DNA from: Akkermansiaceae bacterium
GTDB taxonomy: Bacteria > Verrucomicrobiota > Verrucomicrobiia > Verrucomicrobiales > Akkermansiaceae
NCBI GenBank assembly: GCA_903906515.1
Contig: CAIVKO010000058.1
Span: 1-60,241 of the forward strand
DNA: 60,241 bases
Direction: 5' to 3'
Shown: one piece after another, positions 51,800 through 60,241 of the stretch
Position numbering within the stretch: position 1 is the stretch's first letter
Layout of the letters: every line of letters begins with the position of its first letter
Notes under the pieces: generated by a model
Seen by the model: only the letters and a program-made list of their open reading frames with translations
Database searches by the model: none
Told to the model about the DNA's origin: nothing
Made by a program: the position numbers and the translations under genes

Positions 51800-54616
51800 A
51801 TGCGAGGACAAATCCGCCATTCATCCAACTCAAGCCGCTGCCGCATGGCCGCCGCGTGCTTTGTCGGACTGATGGTGATGTGGACCGCCTCATGCGACTC
51901 TAAAAAGCCCGCAACGCAAACCCCGAACGATCCGCCAAAGGCAGCGGTCCCGGACTTGCGGAAGGATCTGGCAATGGCTCGGGTGGATCTGGCCAAACAA
52001 GCCATCGCGAGAAGAGCCCCCGAAGAAGCACTGCCGCTGCTGGTGGCTGCGTTAGAGGCGAATCCCTCGTGCGGAGAGGCTGTCGACATGGCAAGCAGTA
52101 TTTTGCAAAGCACCCGTTGGTTTCTGCCAGATGCATCGATCGATCTCCACCCGTTTCATGTCGATCATATAGAACTCGACACCGCCTCATCGCTTTGGGT
52201 GGCGGTCACTGTGAATGATGGCTTCGACCTGAAATCGTCCGTGCAAACCGTGGTGAAGTGGAATCTGGAAACGCTGCGCGTCGAAAACGTGTTATTTCCA
52301 GTGAGAGGCAATGAGACAAGCTGCATGCTGTTTGATCCGGGTCATCGATACGCGGTCATCAAACGTTCATACGTTTCAAGCGATGACACCGTCCTCCTCT
52401 GCAATGCCCAAACCCTCAAACCGATCCGTAATCTCGGACCTCTACCGGATTTTCTCACTCCCTCGGCGGTCATCGTGTTTTCGGCGGATGGATTGCTGCT
52501 CGCCCACCCGACTTATCTTTCGGACAAGGACCGCTCGATCATCTGGCATCTACGGGACACCCAAACCGGCGAGATCATCCGCACATCGTCCCCCACCCCT
52601 CCGGACAAACCGGCACCGGTCGCCGCCTTCCTCGACCGCACACGACTGCGGGTCATGCATACGGACGGAGTTTTGTTAGATACTCCACTTTCGCCGGTGG
52701 AACCCGAAACGAAAAGATCGATTCAAAAACCGGTGCACCTTCTCCATGCCCAATTCAGCGCGGACGGAAGATCGTTGGATAGCTTGGCACAATATCGCCC
52801 CAACATAAAACCCATGCTCACGGGGATGCTCATTGATAAAACCGAGCCATCCCAACCCACTCCGGCTGAAATGCTCGAAAGATTTCCATGGAGCATGCAA
52901 CCCAACGTTTGGAACGGTTTGCTCCGCGAAAATTTCAATCAGATCAAAGTGGATGAAACGTGCGTCACATTCCCGCACCTTCCATTTCCATCGTATGACA
53001 TGAATTCCAGCATCACCGCCGTGGCGCTTCGCGGCGACCGCATTGCCATCGGCGACATCAACGGCGGCCTCAATATCTATCAAACACTGCCAGTCCCGAC
53101 CGGACGTGAAAGTAAAAATCCATTTCCTCCCAGCACACTCGCCGCAGCAGACATCACCGCCTTTGCCAACCTTACGGAAACCCTGACGGGAAACCGCTAT
53201 GACACCGCGACCCGCAAACTGATCCGGAGTAATCCGGACCGCAGGCTCCAGGCATTCAAGGAATGCGATTTTGAAGCCACCTCCCGCATTTTTTCGCACC
53301 TGGATTTCAACACGATCATCGCATGGATTCGCAAAACCCAACCCCGGACGGCGGCGGCGGAATCGATGCTTCCTTTGTGGGATCGCATCGCCAACGCGGA
53401 TACCGGAAGAACAACATGGTTGGAATTGACCCATCTATCGAGAAACCTGGCCGCGAGCCAATGGCACAAGGATCTAACAAAAGCCACGAACACCCAGTCA
53501 ATCGAAAAACCGGTAGGCCCGGAATCCTCACCATGGCTGACCCCCATCGCCATCTCGAAAACCTTCGAGGAAGGAAACAAGGATTCCATCAAGACCGCGC
53601 TCCAAAACGCCGTCGGCAAAGGCCCGATGGCCGCCAAAGCCTTGGAACTCTCGCTAGCTTCGGATCACCCGGAATGGATCACCCTGTGCCTTGAAAAAGC
53701 GGTGGATATTCCGCCATTTCTGAGACAACTCGCGCTTTCCCGCATCGCCTGGCTGGAGGACCGCAAGGCGGATGCCTTGAGCGTGTGGCCGGATGTATTT
53801 CCCGACATGAAGCAAGTCCGGCACCGCGAAGACTGGGACGGCTGGGAACAGGCGGATTTCACCAAAGCCTATCAGGAAATTCACCGCGGCATGAGCGAGC
53901 AACTCGCGCTCATCGAACTTCCCGCAAAATCCACCCCCGAGCAACGCAAGGCGGTGGCCGAGCACTTTGCGGATCCCGCCACGTTCAAGGCCGTGGGCCG
54001 CACGCGCTTCGCCAAAGCCTGCCTCAAGGCCGCGCTCGCATTCTCCGCATTCAAAGAGGAAAAGGAAAACACCTTCAAACTGGCAGCTCTGGCCAGAGAC
54101 CTCGGCGAGTCGCCGGAACCCTGCCTGCGCGCGGAAGCCATGGCCCTCACCGCCCTCGGCGATTACCCACAAGCCCACGAACGCTGGATCCAACTCATCA
54201 CCGAGCATCCGGTTAACACCCAGCTGCCTGGCGATTATGCGGAAGCCGCCTACACCGCTTTCGAAAACTCCAATCCCCAACAGGCCATGGCCATCCTCAC
54301 GACCGGCCTGCACCGTTTCCCGAAGGACGCGAATTTCGCCCTCCGGGCCGGCTGGGTCTCACTCCTGACAGGCAATGCCGAGCGCGCCTACCGCTTCCTG
54401 CTCAGCGGTCGGCAGATCGGATTTCCCCAGGAAAAACTCGAAAATGCCACTGCACTGCTCGCCATCTCCGCCGCCCAGTGCGGTGCCACCGAAGACGCCA
54501 CCGCATTCTATCAAGACCTCATCGACATCGACCCCGCCTGGAAGAACCCCGCCACCATCGACTCGCTCGAATGGCCGGAGGAGCTCAAGGCATCGCTGCG
54601 CGAGTTGGTGCGGTGA
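51800..54616 (+). CDS. Large lipoprotein with beta-propeller-like and TPR-like regions
   Basis: The 938-residue protein has a lipoprotein signal peptide (n-region with three Arg, hydrophobic AACFVGLMVMWTASC, lipobox TASC, Cys about 32). Residues about 55-90 form a TPR-like helical pair (DLAKQAIARRAPEEALPLLVAALEANP). About 120-420 read like WD/PD40-type strands (HLRDTQTGEIIR, IAIGDINGGLNIY). The last 300 residues are TPR-like again (AEAMALTALGDYPQAHERWIQL, MAILTTGLHRFPKDANFAL). It probably scaffolds other envelope proteins. The family is unknown to me. The TlpA-like gene follows by 51 bases, so the two may be co-transcribed. Confidence 0.72.
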   Translation: MRGQIRHSSNSSRCRMAAACFVGLMVMWTASCDSKKPATQTPNDPPKAAVPDLRKDLAMARVDLAKQAIARRAPEEALPLLVAALEANPSCGEAVDMASSILQSTRWFLPDASIDLHPFHVDHIELDTASSLWVAVTVNDGFDLKSSVQTVVKWNLETLRVENVLFPVRGNETSCMLFDPGHRYAVIKRSYVSSDDTVLLCNAQTLKPIRNLGPLPDFLTPSAVIVFSADGLLLAHPTYLSDKDRSIIWHLRDTQTGEIIRTSSPTPPDKPAPVAAFLDRTRLRVMHTDGVLLDTPLSPVEPETKRSIQKPVHLLHAQFSADGRSLDSLAQYRPNIKPMLTGMLIDKTEPSQPTPAEMLERFPWSMQPNVWNGLLRENFNQIKVDETCVTFPHLPFPSYDMNSSITAVALRGDRIAIGDINGGLNIYQTLPVPTGRESKNPFPPSTLAAADITAFANLTETLTGNRYDTATRKLIRSNPDRRLQAFKECDFEATSRIFSHLDFNTIIAWIRKTQPRTAAAESMLPLWDRIANADTGRTTWLELTHLSRNLAASQWHKDLTKATNTQSIEKPVGPESSPWLTPIAISKTFEEGNKDSIKTALQNAVGKGPMAAKALELSLASDHPEWITLCLEKAVDIPPFLRQLALSRIAWLEDRKADALSVWPDVFPDMKQVRHREDWDGWEQADFTKAYQEIHRGMSEQLALIELPAKSTPEQRKAVAEHFADPATFKAVGRTRFAKACLKAALAFSAFKEEKENTFKLAALARDLGESPEPCLRAEAMALTALGDYPQAHERWIQLITEHPVNTQLPGDYAEAAYTAFENSNPQQAMAILTTGLHRFPKDANFALRAGWVSLLTGNAERAYRFLLSGRQIGFPQEKLENATALLAISAAQCGATEDATAFYQDLIDIDPAWKNPATIDSLEWPEELKASLRELVR

Positions 54617-54667
54617 GAGATGATTTTCTGATTCCATCGGTGGCGGCCGTGGTATTATCCTCCGGCT

Positions 54668-55756
54668 ATGAAGCACCTGAGACATCTCGTTCCCATTTTG
54701 TCGCTGCTACTGGCTGCGCAGGCGGTGGCATCCCCGACAGAGGCCCAACGCATCCGTAAAAACTGGGACCTCGCGATGGAAACATGGACACTGGAAATCC
54801 GCGCCGCAGCCACTCCGGAAGCACGGGCCAAGGCCGCCAAGAACCGCCCGAACCTGGCGGCGTATGCCAAGGAAATGTGGAAGGAAATCGGCGGTTCGTT
54901 GGATCAAGAATGGACTATAGCCCCCGCCGCATGGTTCTTGAGCGCATCTCCGAACCTATTGACCCCGAACCCGGACGGCTCGGCCACTCTCACGTTTACC
55001 AATGAAATCGAGGCCATCCGCAAGGCGGTCGAGACTCATCACATGAAAAGCCCGAAGCTGACCCCCATGTGCATGGCCATGGTCATCAGCAAGGATCCTC
55101 GCTCGCTGGCAGTCCTGGAAAAAATCCAGGATACACACCCGGACAAGAAAATTCAGGGAGTCGCCGCACTGGCCACAGCGATGATTCTCAAGACCTACGG
55201 CGACGACAAGAGCATCATGACCAAACGCATCAACGCTCTGCGCTTCGCCATCATCCAGAGCGCGGAAGTCGATCTCGGAGGCATCACCGTGGCCAAACAG
55301 GCGGAAGATGAGTTATATATCATCAGTCATCTCACCAAAGGTCGGATCGCTCCGGATCTCACCGGCATGGATTCCGCCGGTCGGCCGGTCAAACTCTCCG
55401 ACTATCAGGGCAAGGTCGTGCTGGTCCTATTCTGGAACAGCATGATGGAGGACGCCGAAAACGTCGTGCGCATGACCACCGAAACCGCGAAAAAACTCAA
55501 GGATCGTCCATTCGCGGTGATCGGAGTGAACAACGACACATTGGAAAAACTCCGCAAACTTGAAGGTGCCGACACCGTCACCTTCAAGAGCTTCTCTGAC
55601 CCCACCAACCAACTGGCTGAAAAATTCCGCATCGGATCATGGCCGCTGGTCTATGTGCTCGATGGCGAGCGCAAGATCCACTACTCCGGCAATCCGGGGT
55701 CCTTCGCTGAACTCACCGCCGAGGCGTTGCTGAGCGAACAGAAATCCAAACCTTGA
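54668..55756 (+). CDS. TlpA-like thioredoxin-fold protein lacking the CxxC pair
   Basis: The 362-residue protein has a signal peptide (MKHLRHLVPILSLLLAAQAVA), a helical N-terminal half of unknown type, and a C-terminal TlpA/AhpC-type thioredoxin fold: GRIAPDLTGMDSAGRPVKLSDYQGKVVLVLFWNSMMEDAENV, VIGVNNDTLEKL and SWPLVYVLDGERKIHY with the cis-Pro in SWPLVYV. Where the fold normally has WCxxC, this protein has NSMMEDA, with no cysteine, so thiol-disulphide activity is not expected. It may act as a binding or structural domain. Confidence 0.85.
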   Translation: MKHLRHLVPILSLLLAAQAVASPTEAQRIRKNWDLAMETWTLEIRAAATPEARAKAAKNRPNLAAYAKEMWKEIGGSLDQEWTIAPAAWFLSASPNLLTPNPDGSATLTFTNEIEAIRKAVETHHMKSPKLTPMCMAMVISKDPRSLAVLEKIQDTHPDKKIQGVAALATAMILKTYGDDKSIMTKRINALRFAIIQSAEVDLGGITVAKQAEDELYIISHLTKGRIAPDLTGMDSAGRPVKLSDYQGKVVLVLFWNSMMEDAENVVRMTTETAKKLKDRPFAVIGVNNDTLEKLRKLEGADTVTFKSFSDPTNQLAEKFRIGSWPLVYVLDGERKIHYSGNPGSFAELTAEALLSEQKSKP

Positions 55757-55786
55757 AAGGGAGATTGGAGATTAAGGATTGAGCGC
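55757..55786. repeat. Heptanucleotide tract at the uvrA end
   Basis: GGGAGAT TGGAGAT TAAGGAT TGAG forms imperfect 7-base units. The UvrA stop codon (TTA at 55772-55774) falls inside the tract. Confidence 0.6.
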
Positions 55787-58700
55787 TCTTTTCAAGAACG
55801 GAGCGGTCCGGGATTTCCTGGACTGGATGATTTTTTCCGGCGGTCCTTGGGCGACGATTTCGCCACCGCCATCGCCAGCCTCAGGGCCGAGATCAAGAAT
55901 CCAATCCGCCTCGGCGGCGATCGCCATGTGATGCTCGATGACAACAACGGTGTGCCCTTCATCGACGAGACGGTGCAGAATGTCGATGAGACGGCGGATA
56001 TCCTCGTGGTGGAGGCCTACGGTGGGTTCTTCAATCAGATAGAGATTGTTGATTTGAGATTTCAAATTTGAAATTTGAGATTTCATCGAGCGTCCCTTGA
56101 CGAGTTCGGCCACGAGCTTAATGCGCTGGGCCTCACCGCCTGATAGAGTAGGTGAGGGTTGGCCGAGCTGGAGATAACCGAGACCGGTGTCCGCCATGAG
56201 TTTGAGCGGATGGGCGATGCGCGGTTGGGACTCGAAAAATGAAGATGCCTCATCGATGGTCATGGCTAGAACCTCACCGATGTTCTTCTCGCGGAATCCT
56301 ACTTCGAGTGTGGCGGGATTGTAGCGTTGGCCGTTGCATGACTCGCAGTGGACCCAGGTGGAGGGAAGGAAATCCATTTCAAGTTTCACGCGGCCGTTGC
56401 CCTTGCATTCCGGACAGCGCCCGCCCTCGGTATTGAAGGAAAACCGTGACGCGTCAAAGCCCCTCATACGTGCCTCCGGCATCTGCGCGTAGAGCGCTCG
56501 GATGTGATCGAAAACTTTGACGTAAGTGGCCGGACAGGAACGCGAGGTCTTGCCAATGGGCGATTGATCGACTTCATGACAGGCTTTGATGTTCTTGAAT
56601 CCGGTGGCGGATTTGAAGGCTGAGGGTTTCTTGAGATTTTCGCGGCGACCGGTGATCGCCGCTACGGCCACGCACTGGTGCATGAGGGTGGATTTACCGG
56701 ACCCGGAAATTCCGGTTAGAACCGTGAGCCGTTCTATGGGAATAGAGGCGGTGATTTCCTTCAGATTATTGGCGGAACAACCGGTAAGCGTCAGGAAGGG
56801 ATGGGATTTTCCAATCACCCGACGTGACCCGCGTGTGGGGTGGACGAGCGGATGGGTGAGTGCGCGGAAGGTCGGGGAATTGATTTTGAATTTTGAATTT
56901 TGAATTTTATGTGAATGGGAGAGAGACGGCGGCTTGCCCTGATAGACGACTTCACCGCCCAGACGTCCGGCACCGGGGCCGAGGTCGATCAAGTGGTCCG
57001 CCGCTGCGATGGTGTCCTCATCGTGTTCAACAATGATGAGGGAATTGCCGTGGTCACGGAGATTGATGAGGGTCTTGAGGAGGGCTGCATTATCGCGCGG
57101 GTGGAGGCCGATGGTGGGTTCATCGAGCACGTAGAGCACACCGCGAAGATTGGAACCGAGTTGGGCAGCGAGACGGATGCGCTGGGATTCCCCGCCCGAG
57201 AGCGTGTTGCCTGAGCGGTCAAGCTGGAGGTAGCCGAGGCCGACTTCCTGAAGGAACGAAAGCCGTTGGCGGATCTCGGGCAGGATGTCGCGGGCGATGA
57301 GTTGCTGGCGCTTGTCGGTGAAGTTGAGTTTGGTGAAATGGTTGGAGGCGGCGATGATCGATAAATTTGATAGAGCGGAGATGGAGAATGAAGATTGGGA
57401 ATGTGAGGTGCTGTCGGAAATTTGAGATCCCATGAGGCGCACGGCGGAGGCCGTGGGATTGAGGCGGGAGCCACGGCATTCGGGGCATTCGACGAGTTCA
57501 ACGTCTTCCATGCGTTCCATGGCACGGTCAGCATCCATTTCCGCTTCGAGCACGGATTCGAAACGCGCAGTGTCGAGATGGTGGCGGCGTTTGGGAATGC
57601 GTCCGTGACCGCGGCATCCCATACACCATCCGTGCGGCGAATTGAAGGAGAATAGACGGGGATCGAGATCCTCGAAGGACTGGTTGCACGATGGACAGTT
57701 AGACTTGATGGAAAGAAGGATGATTTTTTTGTCGGCAGTAAAGAGTTTGAGCAGACCCTTGCCGATTTCGAGGGCGCGGGAGATTTGGGATTGAAGATCG
57801 GATAATGGGGCTTGGCGGTTGAAAACCGCCGCCACGACATCGATATCGTGCTCCTTGAATCGTTCGAGGCGGGTGAAGCCTTCGGCATCCTTGAATTGTT
57901 TATCGACCAGCAGGCGGGTAAATCCCTGCTTGAGTGCCCACTCCGCGACCTCGGTGTGATAACCTTTCTTCGCGCGGATGAGCGGGGCCAACAAGGTAAC
58001 CGGTCCCTTTTTTAAATGGGCTTGGATGGCGTTTTCGATGGCAGCCAGGGATTGTTTTTCCACGGGGATTCCGCAATCCGGGCAATAGAGCGTGCCAAGT
58101 TTCGAGTAGAGCAAACGGACGAAGTTCCAAACCTCCGTCACCGTGGCGACCGTGGATTTTCCGCCACCTTGCGAGACGCGTTGTTCGATGGCAACGGTGG
58201 GAGGCAACCCATGGAGTTGGTCGATCTCCGGCTTTTCCAGTTGCTCCGCGAACTGACGGGCATAGGCGGACATCGAGTCGAGGAAACGGCGCTGACCTTC
58301 GGCGAAGAGAATGTCGAAAGCGAGAGTGGACTTACCGGATCCTGATAGACCGGAGATGACGACCAATTGATCGCGCGGGATGTCGAGGGAGATATTCTTG
58401 AGGTTGTGGTGGCGGGCGCCGCGGAGGGAGATTTGGGATTTTAGATTTGAGGTTTTGGATTTTGGTGGCGGCGCGGGACGCTTCTTGGACGGGACGGAGT
58501 GTAATTTCCCAGCCACGAGCGCATGTTTCAGAAAATCAGCAGTAGGCGTTTTGAGTGTGGCGATGTGTTCAGGGGGGCCTTGGGCGACAAGTTGCCCACC
58601 GTCCTTGCCGGCCTCGGGTCCAAGATCGAGAATCCAGTCCGCGGATTTGATCACCTCGAAATTGTGTTCAATCACCAACAACGAATGCCCGCAACCGACG

Positions 58701-60241
58701 AGCTTGCGGAAAACGACTAACAAATTCCGGATATCGGCGAAATGCAGGCCGGTGGTCGGTTCATCGAGAATGAGTAACTTCGGTTGCTTCGTTTTGGATT
58801 GAAGGTTCGTGGAAAGAAGCTGGCAGAGTTTGAGTCGTTGGGATTCGCCACCGGACAGGGTGTTGAGCGGTTGTCCGAGCTTGATGTAGCCGAGACCGAC
58901 CTCCAGCAACGGAGTGATCGAAGCATTGATGTCCTCGATAAGGCGCAGCTCTTTTTTGGAATGCGAGGCATCTGCTGTGAAAATCCCAGCCACATCATCC
59001 GCAGTGAGATCGAGCACATCGGCGATGGATCTGCCGTGCCAGGTGTAACCCAGGGTGGAGGATTTGTAGCGGCGGCCGCTGCAATCCGGGCAGGTGACGT
59101 AAATGTCTGATAGAAATTGCATCTCCACTTTCTCAAAACCATTGCCGGCGCAGCGATCGCAACGACCGTCGCTGGAATTGAAGGAAAAGAATCCGGGTTT
59201 GAGTCCGGCGGATTTAGCGGACTCGGTTTCACAGAAAAGCTGTCGGATGAGTTCGAAGGTGCCGAGAAAAACCGCAGGGGTGGAACGAGGCGTGCGCGCA
59301 ACAGCGGTCTGGTCAACGAGCTGGACGCCGGTGAGATTACTGAAGCCCTTGATGTCCTTGATGAAGGCCGGATCCTGTTCGGTTTCCTGACCGAGACTGC
59401 GGGCCAGATTCAGATAGATCACATCGTGGGCCAGCGTCGATTTTCCGGAACCGGACACCCCGGTCAGGCAGACAAGCAGGCCTAGAGGAATGTCGATATC
59501 GAGCTTGCGGAGGTTGTGTCGGCTCGCCCCACGGATGGAGAGGATCTGTTTCGACGGTTTGCAGCGGACCTCCGGCACGGGGATGGATAGTTGTCCACTG
59601 AGCCATGGCAGGGTTCCTACTTGAATTTGAGATTTTGGAACAGGTGGCCCCTGATAGACGATTTTTCCGCCGTGCCTTCCGGCACCCGGTCCGAGATCGA
59701 CAAGGTGATCCGCAGCCTGCATCACCGCTTGTTCGTGTTCGACGACGACCAAGGTGTTGCCCTTGTCACGGAGTCGGTGCATCACACCCACGAGGCGCTC
59801 GATATCTCGGGCGTGGAGGCCCACCGTGGGCTCGTCCAGCACGAAGAGCGTGCCAGTGAGAGATGCTCCGAGGCAGGTCGTCAGATTGACACGTTCCACC
59901 TCGCCGCCGGAGAGAGTGCGGGTGGGGCGGTCCAACGACAGATATCCGAGGCCGACCTGATCGAGGTAGAAAAGACGCGATGATATTTCCGTTAGAACAA
60001 GATCCAGTGTGGAGTCCTTGGATTTAAGATTCGGAGTCCTGAATTTAAGCTTTGTAAACCATGGAAGAAGATCGGAAATCGGCAGGGTGCAGAGATCGGG
60101 CAGGGTTTTACCGTCGATTTTGAAACAGAGAGATTCGGGTTGCAGGCGGCGACCGCGGCACGCGGAGCATGTGGTGTAGGATCGATAGCGCGACAGGAAT
60201 ACGCGGACATGCATCTTGTAGGCTTTGGTTTCCAACCAGTC
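55772..60241 (-). CDS. uvrA: Tandem-duplicated UvrA excinuclease subunit, N-terminus beyond the window
   Basis: At least 1489 codons are visible, and the gene runs off the right edge. UvrA recognises bulky DNA lesions for UvrBC. Four ABC signatures are present (TLSGGEVERVN, NTLSGGESQRLKL, NTLSGGESQRIRL, PTLSGGEAQRIKL) and three Walker A motifs (GVSGSGKST, GLSGSGKST, GISGSGKST). Several zinc CxxC knuckles are also seen, for example CDRCAGNGFEKVEMQF and CPECKGNGRVKLEMDF. One normal UvrA has two ABC modules and about 940-960 residues, so this is a two-copy protein like the long UvrA of Chlamydia. In-frame heptanucleotide tracts lie between domains. The N-terminal residue seen is internal (DWLETKAYKMHV). 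Confidence 0.95.
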   Translation of the reverse strand, partial: DWLETKAYKMHVRVFLSRYRSYTTCSACRGRRLQPESLCFKIDGKTLPDLCTLPISDLLPWFTKLKFRTPNLKSKDSTLDLVLTEISSRLFYLDQVGLGYLSLDRPTRTLSGGEVERVNLTTCLGASLTGTLFVLDEPTVGLHARDIERLVGVMHRLRDKGNTLVVVEHEQAVMQAADHLVDLGPGAGRHGGKIVYQGPPVPKSQIQVGTLPWLSGQLSIPVPEVRCKPSKQILSIRGASRHNLRKLDIDIPLGLLVCLTGVSGSGKSTLAHDVIYLNLARSLGQETEQDPAFIKDIKGFSNLTGVQLVDQTAVARTPRSTPAVFLGTFELIRQLFCETESAKSAGLKPGFFSFNSSDGRCDRCAGNGFEKVEMQFLSDIYVTCPDCSGRRYKSSTLGYTWHGRSIADVLDLTADDVAGIFTADASHSKKELRLIEDINASITPLLEVGLGYIKLGQPLNTLSGGESQRLKLCQLLSTNLQSKTKQPKLLILDEPTTGLHFADIRNLLVVFRKLVGCGHSLLVIEHNFEVIKSADWILDLGPEAGKDGGQLVAQGPPEHIATLKTPTADFLKHALVAGKLHSVPSKKRPAPPPKSKTSNLKSQISLRGARHHNLKNISLDIPRDQLVVISGLSGSGKSTLAFDILFAEGQRRFLDSMSAYARQFAEQLEKPEIDQLHGLPPTVAIEQRVSQGGGKSTVATVTEVWNFVRLLYSKLGTLYCPDCGIPVEKQSLAAIENAIQAHLKKGPVTLLAPLIRAKKGYHTEVAEWALKQGFTRLLVDKQFKDAEGFTRLERFKEHDIDVVAAVFNRQAPLSDLQSQISRALEIGKGLLKLFTADKKIILLSIKSNCPSCNQSFEDLDPRLFSFNSPHGWCMGCRGHGRIPKRRHHLDTARFESVLEAEMDADRAMERMEDVELVECPECRGSRLNPTASAVRLMGSQISDSTSHSQSSFSISALSNLSIIAASNHFTKLNFTDKRQQLIARDILPEIRQRLSFLQEVGLGYLQLDRSGNTLSGGESQRIRLAAQLGSNLRGVLYVLDEPTIGLHPRDNAALLKTLINLRDHGNSLIIVEHDEDTIAAADHLIDLGPGAGRLGGEVVYQGKPPSLSHSHKIQNSKFKINSPTFRALTHPLVHPTRGSRRVIGKSHPFLTLTGCSANNLKEITASIPIERLTVLTGISGSGKSTLMHQCVAVAAITGRRENLKKPSAFKSATGFKNIKACHEVDQSPIGKTSRSCPATYVKVFDHIRALYAQMPEARMRGFDASRFSFNTEGGRCPECKGNGRVKLEMDFLPSTWVHCESCNGQRYNPATLEVGFREKNIGEVLAMTIDEASSFFESQPRIAHPLKLMADTGLGYLQLGQPSPTLSGGEAQRIKLVAELVKGRSMKSQISNLKSQINNLYLIEEPTVGLHHEDIRRLIDILHRLVDEGHTVVVIEHHMAIAAEADWILDLGPEAGDGGGEIVAQGPPEKIIQSRKSRTAPFLKRALNP
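56041..56084. repeat. Heptanucleotide tract a within uvrA
   Basis: GATTTGAGATTTCAAATTTG and following bases, units such as CAAATTT and CAAATCT on the minus strand, encode SMKSQISNLKSQINNLYL. The insertion precedes the LYLIEEPT motif that normally reads LYxLDEPT. Confidence 0.8.
56881..56910. repeat. Heptanucleotide tract b within uvrA
   Basis: TTTTGAA is repeated three times in a row (GATTTTGAATTTTGAATTTT and on), encoding KIQNSKFKINS. It is the cleanest tract of the series. Confidence 0.85.
57365..57431. repeat. Degenerate heptanucleotide tract c within uvrA
   Basis: GGAGATGGAGAATGAAGATT and GGAAATTTGAGATCCC are rich in seven-base units. They encode Ser-rich residues (SDSTSHSQSSFSISALSNLS) at a domain border. 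Confidence 0.5.
57780..57808. repeat. Heptanucleotide tract d within uvrA
   Basis: GAGATTT GGGATTG AAGATCG GATAATG encode the SDLQSQISR stretch. Confidence 0.65.
58429..58466. repeat. Heptanucleotide tract e within uvrA
   Basis: GAGATTT GGGATTT TAGATTT GAGGTTT TGGATTT are five imperfect units encoding SKTSNLKSQISLRG. It sits just before the second UvrA copy. Confidence 0.8.
59622..59641. repeat. Heptanucleotide tract g within uvrA
   Basis: TGAATTT GAGATTT TGGAAC, in-frame, encodes the SQIQ stretch of PKSQIQVGTLP. Confidence 0.5.
60017..60052. repeat. Heptanucleotide tract h within uvrA
   Basis: TTGGATTTAAGATTCGGAGT and on, units such as GGATTTA and GAATTTA, encode TPNLKSKDSTLDL. Confidence 0.6.

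Overview
The window looks like a chromosomal segment of a Verrucomicrobia-type bacterium (PVC superphylum). The reasons are: a giant tandem-duplicated UvrA of the kind known from Chlamydiae and relatives; a hydrazine-synthase-alpha-like protein fused to a sulfatase-modifying-factor domain, a gene type common in Planctomycetes and Verrucomicrobia; many small secreted proteins; intergenic palindromic repeats; moderately high GC; and C/T/A-rich leaders with almost no Shine-Dalgarno sequences. The assignment is an inference from gene content. No rRNA is present.

Layout. 1-3.3 kb: the 3' end of a membrane-protein gene, a radical SAM gene, and on the opposite strand a membrane protein overlapping a second radical SAM gene. 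3.5-8.5 kb: a eukaryotic-type HisA, phosphatidylserine decarboxylase, GlnD and a YecH-like protein. 8.5-12.8 kb (minus): a membrane-anchored spermidine-synthase-like protein, a secreted unknown and a four-EF-hand protein. 12.9-15.9 kb: CdsA and Dxr (ATGA overlap) and a secreted TPR protein. 15.9-21.5 kb: three copies of a roughly 175-bp palindromic element, a nucleotidyltransferase/Hsp33-like gene pair bracketed by two of them, an extended adenylate kinase, GpgS and RlpA. 21.6-24.0 kb: a porin-like protein and a DEVD-box RNA helicase. 24.2-28.2 kb: the HzsA-like/FGE fusion and a beta-propeller partner.

28.3-37.9 kb is the most striking part. It is a tightly coupled seven-gene operon: class I HMG-CoA reductase, UbiA-type prenyltransferase, PEP-synthase-like phosphotransferase, BtaA-like DUF3419 aminocarboxypropyltransferase, phytol/dolichol-kinase-like protein, GNAT acyltransferase and an OleC-like acyl-adenylating enzyme. 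Five junctions are 4-bp ATGA overlaps and one is a 7-bp gap. I know of no described pathway with this set and read it as a candidate isoprenoid/lipid pathway. Dxr elsewhere in the window implies that bulk isoprenoids come from the MEP route, so this HMG-CoA reductase probably serves something special.

38.2-42.1 kb: RuvC, LipB, a CAP-domain lipoprotein, RNase HII, YraN and an isochorismate-synthase-like enzyme. 42.3-44.6 kb (minus): ribosomal protein L9 and three unknowns. 45.0-47.7 kb: DapF, QueD, FolE2 and Aat. 47.7-49.1 kb: a gene graveyard with KilA-N and HNH-nuclease remnants between inverted repeats, followed by tRNA-Thr(TGT). 49.4-55.8 kb: an antiporter-like membrane protein, a 144-bp dispersed repeat, two unknowns and a cysteine-less TlpA-like protein. 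55.8 kb to the end (minus): the tandem UvrA, cut by the window edge, carrying several in-frame heptanucleotide repeat tracts.

All functional calls rest on motif recognition by eye. No searches were run.
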